A DNA stretch of 34,002 bases from JANNNX01 sp031398745 (lineage in GTDB: Bacteria > Actinomycetota > Acidimicrobiia > Acidimicrobiales > CADCSY01): NCBI GenBank assembly GCA_031398745.1, contig JANNNX010000083.1, positions 1 through 34,002 on the forward strand, written 5' to 3'. The notes under the pieces are model-generated. The model was not told the origin of the DNA. It saw nothing but the letters and a program-made list of their open reading frames with translations, and did no database searches. Both the position numbers and the translations under genes were made by a program. Below, piece by piece: positions 1 to 6,927 of this stretch (position 1 is the first letter of the stretch; each line of letters begins with the position of its first letter).

Positions 1-63
1 GCTCCGGCCAAGAAGGCCCCCGCCCGCACGGCGCCGGCCAAGCGCCCCCCGGCGAGTCGCTGA
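1..63 (+). CDS. 3' end of a protein with a Lys/Ala/Pro-rich tail (partial)
   Basis: The window opens inside a reading frame that gives 20 residues rich in alanine, lysine and proline (AKKAPARTAPAK) before TGA at 61-63. Tails like this are common on actinobacterial nucleic-acid-binding proteins such as HU-type proteins, topoisomerase I and histone H1-like proteins. Nothing else of the protein is visible, so no function is assigned. A strong hairpin follows 4 bases later, which agrees with this being a true gene end. Confidence 0.55.
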   Translation, partial: APAKKAPARTAPAKRPPASR

Positions 64-67
64 CGGG

Positions 68-103
68 GGCGGGAGCGGGTTGGCGTCGCCCCCCGCTCCC
101 GCC
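68..103 (+). terminator. Hairpin after the first partial gene
   Basis: A perfect 12-bp inverted repeat (GGCGGGAGCGGG at 68-79, its complement at 92-103) encloses a 12-base loop. It starts 4 bases after the stop codon and ends 26 bases before xthA. There is no T-tract, as is usual for GC-rich actinobacterial terminators. Confidence 0.55.
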
Positions 104-129
104 GCCTGACGGGGCCGCCATGCTCTCCG

Positions 130-903
130 GTGCGCATCGCCACCTGGAACGTCAACTCATTGCGGGCCCGGCTGGCCCGGCTCGAGGACTGGGTGGGGTA
201 TGCCGCGCCCGATGTGCTCTGCCTCCAGGAGACCAAGCTGGCCGACGAGGCCTTTCCCGCCCTGGACCTGTTGGCCCTCGGCTACGAGTGCATTCACGTC
301 GGTGAGGGTCGGTGGAACGGCGTCGCCATCTGCTCGCGGGTTGGTCTCGACGACGTGGTGGTCGGCTTCGCCGACCCCGAACCCGACGACGAGGCCCGGC
401 TCGTCACCGCCACCTGCGCCGGGGTTCGGATCGTCACCGTCTACGTCCCCAACGGTCGTCAGGTCGGCCACGAGCAGTACCACCGCAAGCTGGCGTGGCT
501 CGAGCGACTGGCAGACCACGTCGATGCGGTGGCCGACCCCGGAGGCGATGTCGTGGTGTGCGGTGATTTCAACGTCGCACCCGACGACCGCGACGTGTGG
601 GACCCGGCGGCGGCCCATGGCGGTACCCACGTCAGCGAGCCCGAGCGCCAGTCCATTGCCCGGCTCCAGCAATGGGGCCTGGTCGACCTGTTCCGCGCCC
701 ACTACCAGAGCGCCGGTCTCTACACCTGGTGGGACTACCGGGCCGGCGCCTTCCACAAGCGCCAGGGGATGCGCATCGACCTGATGCTCGGCTCGGCCAG
801 CGTGGCCCGGTCGCTGTCGTGGATCCTGGTCGACCGCAATGCCCGCAAGGGGGCCCAGCCCTCCGACCACGCGCCAATGATCGCCGAGCTCCACCGGGGG
901 TGA
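130..903 (+). CDS. xthA: Exodeoxyribonuclease III (AP endonuclease)
   Basis: This 257-residue protein covers the full exonuclease III / AP endonuclease fold. The family cuts DNA 5' to abasic sites and degrades 3' ends in base-excision repair. The expected motifs occur in order: TWNVNSLR (5-12), LQETK with metal-binding Glu34, YVPNG with Tyr105 and Asn108, GDFNVAP with Asp146 and Asn148, and the C-terminal SDH with Asp246 and His247. The start is GTG at 130; it gives the typical MRIATWNVN opening, and CATGCT lies 5 bases before it, like other leaderless starts in this window. The gene stands alone between a terminator-like hairpin and an exported-protein gene. The family call is secure; exact substrate preference cannot be read from sequence. 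Confidence 0.95.
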   Translation: MRIATWNVNSLRARLARLEDWVGYAAPDVLCLQETKLADEAFPALDLLALGYECIHVGEGRWNGVAICSRVGLDDVVVGFADPEPDDEARLVTATCAGVRIVTVYVPNGRQVGHEQYHRKLAWLERLADHVDAVADPGGDVVVCGDFNVAPDDRDVWDPAAAHGGTHVSEPERQSIARLQQWGLVDLFRAHYQSAGLYTWWDYRAGAFHKRQGMRIDLMLGSASVARSLSWILVDRNARKGAQPSDHAPMIAELHRG

Positions 904-945
904 TCCCCTATTGCGTTGTCCTCGGTAACTGGCACACTGACGTTC

Positions 946-2121
946 GTGAGACGGGGGATGGTGGTGGTCGCAGTCGGCTCCCTCGCGGCCCTGGCCCTGG
1001 CCGTGGCCGTGGTGAACGCCGGTGGCACATCGTCGGTTGATCGCGAACCGGAGATGGCGGCGCCCAGCACGACGACGACCACCAGCGAGGTGGTCGAGGC
1101 GGCCGGCGACGACCGGTCGCCGTGGCGGATGACAGCCGACCCTCCGTCGATCCCGCCACCGGCACCGACGCTGCCCGGCGACGTCGTGGTCGCCGTCGAT
1201 GGTGCCGGCGCGGTGTCGGTGACCGACGACGCCGGCACCCGGTCGGTCCTCCCTCCGGGGTCGGCCGTGGGTGTCGACTCGATCATCGACGGCACCGCCT
1301 ACCTCCGGGTGGCCTGTGGCCCGGCTGCCAGCTTGTGCCGACACACGGCCGCGCTCGACCTGGTGTCGGGCGCGGTCGTCGATCTCGGCGCCATCTCGGC
1401 GCCGGTGTGGAACGCCGATCGTCGGACGGTCGCCTTCGCCCTCCAGGACGAGCGGTGGGGAGTGGGCCGGGCGCTCGTGGTGCGAGAAGGGGGCGCGGCC
1501 GACGAGGTCGTCTGGATCGTGGACGACGACGCCAACCCGTTGGCCAGCATCGATCCGGTGGCCTTCTCGGTCGACCTGGCCGAGCTCTACGTGCGGACCA
1601 GTCCGGGTGAGGGACCGGGCGAGATCCACGCGCTGGCGCTGGATGGCCCGGGCGGCGACCCCACGGCCGCCTGGACCTTCAGCTGGAACGCGCCGAGCGG
1701 TCCTTCCTCCGTTCTCGGCGCGTCCACTTCGCCATCTCGTACGGAGCGCGCCGAGAACGACGGGGGAGTCGAGCCGATCCGGTCCCTCGAGCTCCGGGGC
1801 ATGGCCGACGGCGTCGTCCTGGTGCTCGACCAGACCTGCGAGATCTGGGCGGAGGGCTGCCAGGGGGCGGGGGTGGCCCGCTGGCTGGTGCTCGACGAGG
1901 CCACGTTCCGAGCCTCCTCCACCGAAGGGGCGACCGTGGTGGCGGAGTCGTCCCGCACCAACGTCCCCGGTGACCCAACGGTGAACCTGTCGTTGAGCGG
2001 TGACGGCCAGTGGCTCCTGCGCCTCGAGCGGGTCGACCTCGAGACGACGGTCTCGGTGGCGGCGGCCGGAGGGGAGTGGCGAACTGTCCTGGTGGGGGAG
2101 CTGGCCTCGGCGCGGCGCTGA
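946..2121 (+). CDS. Exported protein of unknown function with Thr-rich linker
   Basis: This 391-residue protein is not recognised. Residues 1-25 form a positively charged start (VRRG) followed by a hydrophobic stretch, so it is either a signal peptide or a membrane anchor. A flexible Ser/Thr-rich segment follows near residues 40-48. The rest is rich in short beta-like stretches with Asp/Gly turns, which might be a beta-propeller, but no repeat motif is clear enough to claim it. Two cysteine pairs (ACGPAASLC and CEIWAEGC) could form disulfides outside the cell. I chose GTG at 946 because CACACT lies 7 bases upstream; TTG at 916 and ATG at 958 are alternatives. The gene ends 14 bases before the convergent helicase gene. 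Residues near 248-272 are low-complexity and coincide with an inverted-repeat element. Confidence 0.8.
   Translation: MRRGMVVVAVGSLAALALAVAVVNAGGTSSVDREPEMAAPSTTTTTSEVVEAAGDDRSPWRMTADPPSIPPPAPTLPGDVVVAVDGAGAVSVTDDAGTRSVLPPGSAVGVDSIIDGTAYLRVACGPAASLCRHTAALDLVSGAVVDLGAISAPVWNADRRTVAFALQDERWGVGRALVVREGGAADEVVWIVDDDANPLASIDPVAFSVDLAELYVRTSPGEGPGEIHALALDGPGGDPTAAWTFSWNAPSGPSSVLGASTSPSRTERAENDGGVEPIRSLELRGMADGVVLVLDQTCEIWAEGCQGAGVARWLVLDEATFRASSTEGATVVAESSRTNVPGDPTVNLSLSGDGQWLLRLERVDLETTVSVAAAGGEWRTVLVGELASARR
1688..1759. repeat. Three alternating inverted copies of CGCGCCGAG inside a gene
   Basis: CGCGCCGAG occurs at 1689-1697 and 1747-1755, with its reverse complement between them at 1714-1722. 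The middle copy can pair with the left one over 10 bp (1688-1697 with 1714-1723) or with the right one over 13 bp (1710-1722 with 1747-1759), giving two exclusive hairpins. It lies in the coding sequence of the exported protein, where the peptide is rich in Ser, Pro, Ala and Gly. Confidence 0.6.
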
Positions 2122-2135
2122 CTCCTTCGGGTCGC

Positions 2136-4193
2136 TCAGGAGGCGTGCTCGGCCACCAGCCGGAGCAGGTCGGCTCCGTAGCGCTCGCCCTTCACCGGAC
2201 CCACCCCGGGGACCGTCAGAAGTGCCGGGTGGTCCCGCGGGAGCCGCTCGGCCACGGCCGCCAGGGTGGTGTCGTGGAAGATGATGTGCGCCGGCACGCC
2301 GGCGGTCCGAGCCGCCTGGGTCCGCCAGTCACGCAGGGCCCGCAGGACGATCGGGTCGGCGTCGGCGCCGAGGCTGGTGCGGATGATCCGGGCCCCGGGT
2401 CGGGATGGTCCCGATGTCCGTTGGAGCTTGGCCCGCTCGTCGGCCAACCGCCGCCGCCAGTCGACGACGTCGCGGCCCGGGGCACCACCGGCCAACGCCG
2501 CGGCGGCGGCTTCGATCTCGGTCAGCCAGGGCGACGGCTCGCGGGCCACGGTGCGGGCCCCGAAGGTCCGGGTGCGAGACCACGAGCAGTGCAGCTCGTC
2601 CTGGGCTCGGGTCACGGCGACGTAGAGGAGGCGCCGCTCCTCGGCCTCCTGGTCGTCGGTACGGGCGTGGCCGATGGGCACCAGACCGCTCTCGAGCCCG
2701 GCGATGAACACCACCGACCACTCGAGTCCCTTGGCCGCGTGGAAGGTCGCCAGCTCGACCGCGTCGTCGCCCGGGGCCACCTCCGAGCCGGCCAGGGTCG
2801 TGCGCAGCCACGTGAGGAAGGTGTCGGTGGTGGCGTCGGGGTCGATGTCGAGCAGCTCGCGGCCCAGTCGCACGAGCTCGTCTCGCCACCCGTCGGCCTC
2901 CTGGGCATCGCCGGGGCTCGCACCGTCACCGTCGTCGGTGCTGAGGTCGACGAGTCGGGGTCCGAGCCGCCCGGGCTGGCGGCCCATCTCGTCGAGGGCC
3001 GCGACCACCGCCGGGCGGCGCAGGAAGCTGGCACCGCCCCGCACCCGGACCGGGATGCCGGCGGCCCGGAGCGCCTCCTCGACCACCACCAGTTGGGCGT
3101 TGGTCCGGGCCAGGACCGCGGCCCGTGCCCAGGACCGACCGGGCCGCCGCCCGTCTCGCAGGGCCCGGGCGATGGCCTGGGCCTCGGCCAGCTCGCTCGG
3201 GTGGGCCTGGACCGAAGGGAGGGGGCCGTCGCTTCGGTGAGCCGTCATCGGAGCCACCCGCCGATCGCCACCGGCCAGCACCGCGTGGGCCACCGCCAGC
3301 ACTTGGGGGGTCGAGCGGAAGTTGTCGTCGAGGGTGACCACGGTGGCCCCGGACTGCTCGTCGACCAGAGTGTCGAGGAACCGGGGGTCGGCGCCGTTCC
3401 ACGCGTAGATCGCCTGGCGGGGGTCGCCCACCACGCACAGGTCGTCGCGTCCGCCTCGCCAGAGCTCCAGCAGGGCGTGCTGGGCGGGGTTGACGTCTTG
3501 GAACTCGTCGACGAAGAGGTGCCGGAAGCGCCACCGCTGGCTGGCTGCGAACGCGGGGTCGTCGCGCATGGCCCGCCCGGCGAGGATCAGCAGGTCGTCG
3601 AGGTCGACGAGCCCGCGGCGCCGCTTCTCGTCCTCGTAGCGCTGGTAGAGCTCGGCCATCCGGGCGGCGCCGAGCGGGGGCCGCCGGCCGCCGCGCAAGG
3701 CCTCGCCCTCGTAGTCAGCGGGGCCGAGCAGCCGTGCCTTGGCCCATTCGATCTCGGCCGCCACGTCGGCCGCCGCCACTGGTCGGGCCCCGCTGGGCTG
3801 GCGGCCGAGGAGCCGGCCGAGCACGCCGACCTTGCGGTCGAGGAGGGTCGGCGGGTTGCGGTCGGCGTCGCTCCAGCGGCGCCGAAGGGTGGCGTAGGCG
3901 ATGCCGTGGAACGTGCCCGCGGCCACCCGGTCGCGGAGCCCGAGGCGAGCCAGCCGCTGCTGGAGCTCGCCCGCCGCCTTGCGGGTGAAGGTCAGGGCCA
4001 GGATGTGGCTGGCGTCGGCGTCGCCGGTCACGACCCGGTGGGCGATACGACGGGTGAGCACCCGGGTCTTTCCCGACCCGGCTCCGGCCAGGACCACCAG
4101 CGGCGAGCCCTGGCTGGTGACCGCTGCTCGTTGCGAGTCGGTCAGGCCCCGCAGCAGGGCATCCGCCTCGTCCAGCTGTGTCGGGTCCTCCAC
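2136..4193 (-). CDS. uvrD2: UvrD2-like superfamily 1 DNA helicase with HRDC domain
   Basis: This 685-residue protein is a UvrD/PcrA-type 3'-5' DNA helicase with an HRDC domain at its C-terminus, the layout of actinobacterial UvrD2. SF1A motifs occur in order: Q-motif region (LTDSQRAAV), Walker A GAGSGKTR (37-44), ALTFTRKAA, FVDEFQDVN, VGDPRQAIYAWNG, DDNFRST, FHAAKGLEW and LLYVAVTRAQ. The last ~75 residues (from DPIVLRALRDWR to the end) are HRDC. The four-cysteine linker described for mycobacterial UvrD2 is not visible; the stretch before HRDC has no cysteine cluster. I chose GTG at 4193 because TAAGGT lies 7 bases upstream and there is no ATG, GTG or TTG in frame until well inside the divergent gene. 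Likely role: DNA repair or replication-fork maintenance. Confidence 0.9.
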   Translation of the reverse strand: MEDPTQLDEADALLRGLTDSQRAAVTSQGSPLVVLAGAGSGKTRVLTRRIAHRVVTGDADASHILALTFTRKAAGELQQRLARLGLRDRVAAGTFHGIAYATLRRRWSDADRNPPTLLDRKVGVLGRLLGRQPSGARPVAAADVAAEIEWAKARLLGPADYEGEALRGGRRPPLGAARMAELYQRYEDEKRRRGLVDLDDLLILAGRAMRDDPAFAASQRWRFRHLFVDEFQDVNPAQHALLELWRGGRDDLCVVGDPRQAIYAWNGADPRFLDTLVDEQSGATVVTLDDNFRSTPQVLAVAHAVLAGGDRRVAPMTAHRSDGPLPSVQAHPSELAEAQAIARALRDGRRPGRSWARAAVLARTNAQLVVVEEALRAAGIPVRVRGGASFLRRPAVVAALDEMGRQPGRLGPRLVDLSTDDGDGASPGDAQEADGWRDELVRLGRELLDIDPDATTDTFLTWLRTTLAGSEVAPGDDAVELATFHAAKGLEWSVVFIAGLESGLVPIGHARTDDQEAEERRLLYVAVTRAQDELHCSWSRTRTFGARTVAREPSPWLTEIEAAAAALAGGAPGRDVVDWRRRLADERAKLQRTSGPSRPGARIIRTSLGADADPIVLRALRDWRTQAARTAGVPAHIIFHDTTLAAVAERLPRDHPALLTVPGVGPVKGERYGADLLRLVAEHAS

Positions 4194-4200
4194 CTCGGCG

Positions 4201-4206
4201 ACCTTA
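4201..4206 (-). promoter_or_regulatory. -10 box of uvrD2 (leaderless)
   Basis: On the minus strand TAAGGT ends 7 bases before the GTG start of uvrD2, fitting a transcript that begins at or next to the start codon. It supports the short form of the helicase. Confidence 0.5.
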
Positions 4207-4241
4207 CGAAGGGGGTGTGACAGCGACGCGGATGGGGCGTC

Positions 4242-4247
4242 TAGCTT
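4242..4247 (+). promoter_or_regulatory. -10 box of the PH-SHOCT gene (leaderless)
   Basis: TAGCTT ends 7 bases before GTG at 4255. The same hexamer precedes the SprT-like gene at 9716-9721. The divergent uvrD2 box lies 36 bases away, so the 61-base intergenic region is a two-way promoter. Confidence 0.5.
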
Positions 4248-4254
4248 CTCGGGG

Positions 4255-4944
4255 GTGCCCTTCCCCCGTCGCCTCCTCAACGAGCACGAGGAGCTGGTCA
4301 TCGACCAGAACCCCCACCCCTGGTTCTTCGCCGGTCCCGGGGCCGCCACCCTGGGGGCACTGGTGGCCCTGCTGGTGGTCCTCGTTTGGGGGGGTGACGG
4401 CGGCGCGTGGGACGTCCTCAAGATCGCACTGTGTGTCCTGGTGGTCGCCGCCCTGCTGTGGACGTTGGGTCGGGCCGTGCGCTGGCGCTCGACGATGTTC
4501 GTGGTCACCAGCGACCGGGTCGTCTTTCGCAACGGCGTCTTCTCCAAGCGGGGGATCGAGATCCCCCTCGACCGGGTCAACACCGTGTTCTTCCACCAGC
4601 CGCTGATCGAGCGCATGGTCGGCGCCGGCGACCTGGTCATCGAGTCGGGCGGCGAGCAGGGCCGCCAGACCTTCACCGACATCTCCCACCCTTCCGAGGT
4701 CCAGAACGAGATCTACCGCCAGATCGAGGCCGACAAGCAGCGGACTTTCGGAGCTCGGGACGACGCCGACGACCCGCCTCGGCCCTCGGTGCCCGACGCC
4801 GACGTCACCACCGCCAGCCTCGCCTCGACGCCGACCGCCTCGATCCCCGACCAGATCACCCAGCTGGACGAGCTCCGCAGGCGGGGTCTGCTCACCGACG
4901 CGGAGTTCGAAGCCAAGAAGGCCGAGCTGCTGGGTCGGATGTGA
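4255..4944 (+). CDS. PH-domain membrane protein with C-terminal SHOCT motif
   Basis: This 229-residue protein has two hydrophobic helices near residues 23-43 and 50-68. A bacterial PH-like domain of the bPH_2/DUF304 kind follows (VTSDRVVFRNGVFSKRGIEIPL, then DRVNTVFF and TFTDISHP). After a polar Thr/Pro/Asp-rich linker, the last ~30 residues are a SHOCT motif (RGLLTDAEFEAKKAELL). Such proteins sit in the cytoplasmic membrane with the PH-like domain inside; SHOCT is a short oligomerisation motif. The substrate or partner is unknown. GTG at 4255 is chosen from the -10 box TAGCTT and because the sequence upstream does not look like protein. The PIG-L deacetylase starts 3 bases after the stop, so the two are probably co-transcribed. 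Confidence 0.8.
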   Translation: MPFPRRLLNEHEELVIDQNPHPWFFAGPGAATLGALVALLVVLVWGGDGGAWDVLKIALCVLVVAALLWTLGRAVRWRSTMFVVTSDRVVFRNGVFSKRGIEIPLDRVNTVFFHQPLIERMVGAGDLVIESGGEQGRQTFTDISHPSEVQNEIYRQIEADKQRTFGARDDADDPPRPSVPDADVTTASLASTPTASIPDQITQLDELRRRGLLTDAEFEAKKAELLGRM

Positions 4945-4947
4945 GCG

Positions 4948-5748
4948 GTGGCGACGCTGGTGTTCTTCCACGCCCACCCCGACGACGAATCGATCCTCAC
5001 CGGGGGCACCATGGCTCGCGCTGCGGGCGACGGCCACCGGGTGGTGCTGGTGGTGGCCACCCGAGGTGAGCGGGGCGACGTGCCCGGTGGCTTCCTCGAC
5101 GAGGGCGAGACGCTGGCCGAGCGCAGGGTGCTCGAGACCCACCGCTCCGCCGAGATCCTCGGAATCTCTCGGGTGGAGCTGCTGGACTATGTCGACTCGG
5201 GCATGGCTGGCGACCCGGGTAACGACGACCTCCGCAGCTTCTGGCAAGCCGACGTCGAGGTGGCCGCCCGCCACTTGGCCGACCTGCTCGACGAGGAGCG
5301 GGCGGACGTGTTGACGACCTACGACGAGCGGGGCAACTACGGCCATCCCGACCACATCCAGGTCCACCGGGTCGGCAACCGGGCCGGTGCGCTGGCCGGG
5401 ACCCCGGCGGTGTTCGAAGCCACCCAGAACCGCGACTACATCCGCATGCTGCTGGTCGAGGCCCGGGCCCGAGGCATCAGTGTGGGTGACGACGGAGGCA
5501 TGCCCTTCGATCCGGAGACCCTCGACATCGGGGTCCCGGCGGAGGCCATCACCCACGCGGTCGAGGTGGTCGACCTGGTCGATCGCAAGCGGGCTTCGAT
5601 GCGGGCCCACGCCAGCCAGATCTCCGAGCAGTCGTTCTTCCTCAACATGGCCGACGACGTCTTCGCACTTGCCTTCGGCACGGAGTGGTACACCCGGGTG
5701 GGTGCGACCCGACCGGTCGCGGTGCTGGGCGACCGGCTGGTCGACTGA
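4948..5748 (+). CDS. PIG-L family LmbE-like deacetylase (Mca/MshB-like)
   Basis: This 266-residue protein belongs to the PIG-L/LmbE family of zinc-dependent N-acetyl-sugar deacetylases and amidases. The zinc site is complete: HAHPDDE (residues 8-14) supplies His10 and Asp13, and GHPDH (132-136) supplies His136; Asp12 is the expected general base. In actinobacteria close relatives are MshB, which deacetylates the mycothiol precursor GlcNAc-inositol, and Mca, which cleaves mycothiol conjugates. The YGHPDHIQVH stretch and the length suit this group, but sequence alone does not separate MshB, Mca and other LmbE-like enzymes. GTG at 4948 follows the upstream stop by 3 bases, indicating translational coupling to the PH-SHOCT gene. 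No other mycothiol gene is in the window. Confidence 0.85.
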   Translation: MATLVFFHAHPDDESILTGGTMARAAGDGHRVVLVVATRGERGDVPGGFLDEGETLAERRVLETHRSAEILGISRVELLDYVDSGMAGDPGNDDLRSFWQADVEVAARHLADLLDEERADVLTTYDERGNYGHPDHIQVHRVGNRAGALAGTPAVFEATQNRDYIRMLLVEARARGISVGDDGGMPFDPETLDIGVPAEAITHAVEVVDLVDRKRASMRAHASQISEQSFFLNMADDVFALAFGTEWYTRVGATRPVAVLGDRLVD

Positions 5749-5778
5749 GCGTGGTGGTTCACGGCGGGCCGAACGACG

Positions 5779-6150
5779 GTGGTTGCGGTGCTCCGTGAGC
5801 TGCACTCCGGCTGGGCGTGGATCACCATCTGCGGCAACGGCCTGGCCGGACTGTGGGCCCTGGGCGCGTGGCGGTGGCCGCCGTTGCGGACCCGGGCGCT
5901 GTGGTGGTTCACCGCCTTCGCCGAGGTGGCGATGTTCGTCCAGGTGGCGATGGGTGTCTACCTGGTGTCGGGCGACGGGCTCAGCGTTCCCCAGTTCCAC
6001 ATGTTCTACGGCTTCGTGGCGTTGATCGCGGTGTCGATCATCTATGCCTACCGAGACCAGCTCCGCCACCGCCTCCACCTGCTCTACGGCCTCGGCGGGC
6101 TCTTCGTGATGGGGCTCGGCATCCGGGCCATCCTGGTGGTGCAGAACTGA
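5779..6150 (+). CDS. Small integral membrane protein, four predicted helices
   Basis: This 123-residue protein has four hydrophobic segments, roughly residues 11-29, 38-61, 73-89 and 101-121, joined by short charged loops (RWPPLRTR; YRDQLRHRLH). I do not recognise a characterised family; proteins of this size and pattern are common uncharacterised actinobacterial membrane proteins. GTG at 5779 or 5788 are equally possible starts. It lies 30 bases after the PIG-L gene on the same strand and is probably the last gene of that transcript, because a perfect 12-bp hairpin begins within its stop codon. Confidence 0.7.
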   Translation: MVAVLRELHSGWAWITICGNGLAGLWALGAWRWPPLRTRALWWFTAFAEVAMFVQVAMGVYLVSGDGLSVPQFHMFYGFVALIAVSIIYAYRDQLRHRLHLLYGLGGLFVMGLGIRAILVVQN

Positions 6151-6190
6151 CGGGACGGGCACCGCTCGCCGGAGCCGCGCCCGTCCCGTC
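6149..6190. terminator. Probable two-way terminator hairpin
   Basis: GACGGGACGGGC at 6149-6160 pairs perfectly with 6179-6190 around an 18-base loop. The stem begins in the TGA of the upstream membrane-protein gene and ends 8 bases before the stop codon of the minus-strand remnant at 6199. That placement between two converging gene ends suggests it once ended transcription from both sides. Confidence 0.6.
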
Positions 6191-6198
6191 GATCTGCG

Positions 6199-6321
6199 TC
6201 AGCGGGCGGTGACGCCGGGGGCGTACCAATCCGACAGATCGAAGTCCTCGGCCGCCAGGTTCTGGTCGACCAGGAACTCCTTCGTGCCCTCCAGCGCCTC
6301 TTCGCCCTCCTTTCGCCATTG
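6199..6321 (-). pseudogene. 3' remnant of a lost minus-strand gene
   Basis: Read on the minus strand, 40 codons ending in TGA at 6201-6199 have coding character: strong G/C bias at third positions and a sensible acidic helical sequence (EGEEALEGTKEFLV, then DFDLSDWYAPGVTAR). There is no ATG, GTG or TTG start in this frame. Further upstream the sequence turns into arginine/histidine-rich noise before it meets the Rrf2 gene. I read it as the surviving C-terminus of a truncated gene, perhaps frameshifted near 6315, where another minus-strand frame contains TTDDSAIASAN. I cannot name the family. Position beside a sulfonate-type transporter and its regulator suggests, but does not show, a sulfur-related function. 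Confidence 0.5.
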
Positions 6322-6377
6322 GCGGAGGCGATGGCCGAGTCGTCGGTGGTCGGGGACCGACCTGCAAGTCTGTGCGG

Positions 6378-6833
6378 GTGCGAGTTTCCCTGCGAGTCGA
6401 CTACGCAGTGCGGGCCTTGCTGGAGATGACCGCGGCGCCCGACGAGATGGTCAAGCTCGACCAGATCGTTCGGGCCCAGGCCATCCCTCCGCGCTTCCTG
6501 GAGCACATCCTCACCGACCTCCGACGCTCGGGTCTGATCGCCAGCCAGCGAGGAGCGGACGGCGGGTACCGCCTGGCGCGGCGCGCCACGGCCATCACCG
6601 TGGCCGACGTGATCCGAGCGGTGGAGGGACCACTGGCTGATGTCGGTGATCAGGCCCCCGAGGAGGTGTCGTACCCGGCACCGGCGACCGCCCTGCGTGA
6701 CGTGTGGGTGGCGATGCGAGCCTCGATGCGCAAGGTGCTCGAGCATGTGACCCTGGCCCAGATTGCTTCGGGCGACCTCCCGCGCTCGGTGACCCGGCTT
6801 CTCGAGCCCGAAGACGCCTGGGCGCGCCGCTGA
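6378..6833 (+). CDS. Rrf2 family transcriptional regulator without Fe-S cysteines
   Basis: This ~151-residue protein opens with the Rrf2 signature RVSLRVDYAVRALLEM and has the winged helix-turn-helix pattern: a recognition stretch (RFLEHILTDLRRSGLI) and wing (SQRGADGGYRLARRA), then a long helix for dimerisation. The three cysteines that hold a 2Fe-2S cluster in IscR and NsrR are absent; there is no cysteine at all. It therefore resembles the CymR branch, which controls cysteine and sulfur-source genes and senses metabolic state without a cluster. I prefer GTG at 6378, which gives the family-typical beginning; GTG at 6372 adds two residues. The sulfonate-type ABC operon starts 94 bases downstream, so regulation of that operon is a reasonable inference. 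Confidence 0.88.
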   Translation: MRVSLRVDYAVRALLEMTAAPDEMVKLDQIVRAQAIPPRFLEHILTDLRRSGLIASQRGADGGYRLARRATAITVADVIRAVEGPLADVGDQAPEEVSYPAPATALRDVWVAMRASMRKVLEHVTLAQIASGDLPRSVTRLLEPEDAWARR

Positions 6834-6857
6834 GCGTGGTTGTGGAACCCGGTGAAG

Positions 6858-6887
6858 TTGACAGGTGACCCTCATCCCGGCAAACCT
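6858..6887 (+). promoter_or_regulatory. Probable promoter/operator region of the ABC operon
   Basis: A perfect TTGACA -35 hexamer lies at 6858-6863. At the expected 17-18-base spacing there is only a poor -10 (AAACCT at 6882-6887), which suggests an activated or repressed promoter. Two exact AGGTCAT copies follow, at 6896-6902 and 6916-6922, 20 bases apart; the second overlaps the ribosome-binding site. These could be sites for the adjacent Rrf2 protein. Confidence 0.4.
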
Positions 6888-6927
6888 GACCAAGAAGGTC
6901 ATGTTTCCCCTGTGGAGGTCATCTCTG

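Noticed and set aside
157..1629. Long minus-strand reading frame (490 codons) opposite xthA and the exported-protein gene
   Set aside because: It is the antisense shadow of two plus-strand genes in GC-rich DNA; its protein is Arg/Gly/His-rich with no motif.
2010..4220. Plus-strand frame of 736 codons opposite uvrD2
   Set aside because: The opposite strand has all helicase motifs; this frame gives a Gly/Pro/Val-rich product with no domain and would overlap the previous gene.
6863..6905. Possible SAM-type riboswitch before the transporter (the sequence contains CCCGGCAAACC)
   Set aside because: Only a short piece resembles the GGCAACC core; the space is too small and the required paired helices are not present.
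6865..6927. GTG at 6865 as an N-terminal extension of the binding lipoprotein
   Set aside because: It would place 21 residues before the signal peptide; ATG at 6928 has a well-placed ribosome-binding site and a proper lipoprotein signal.
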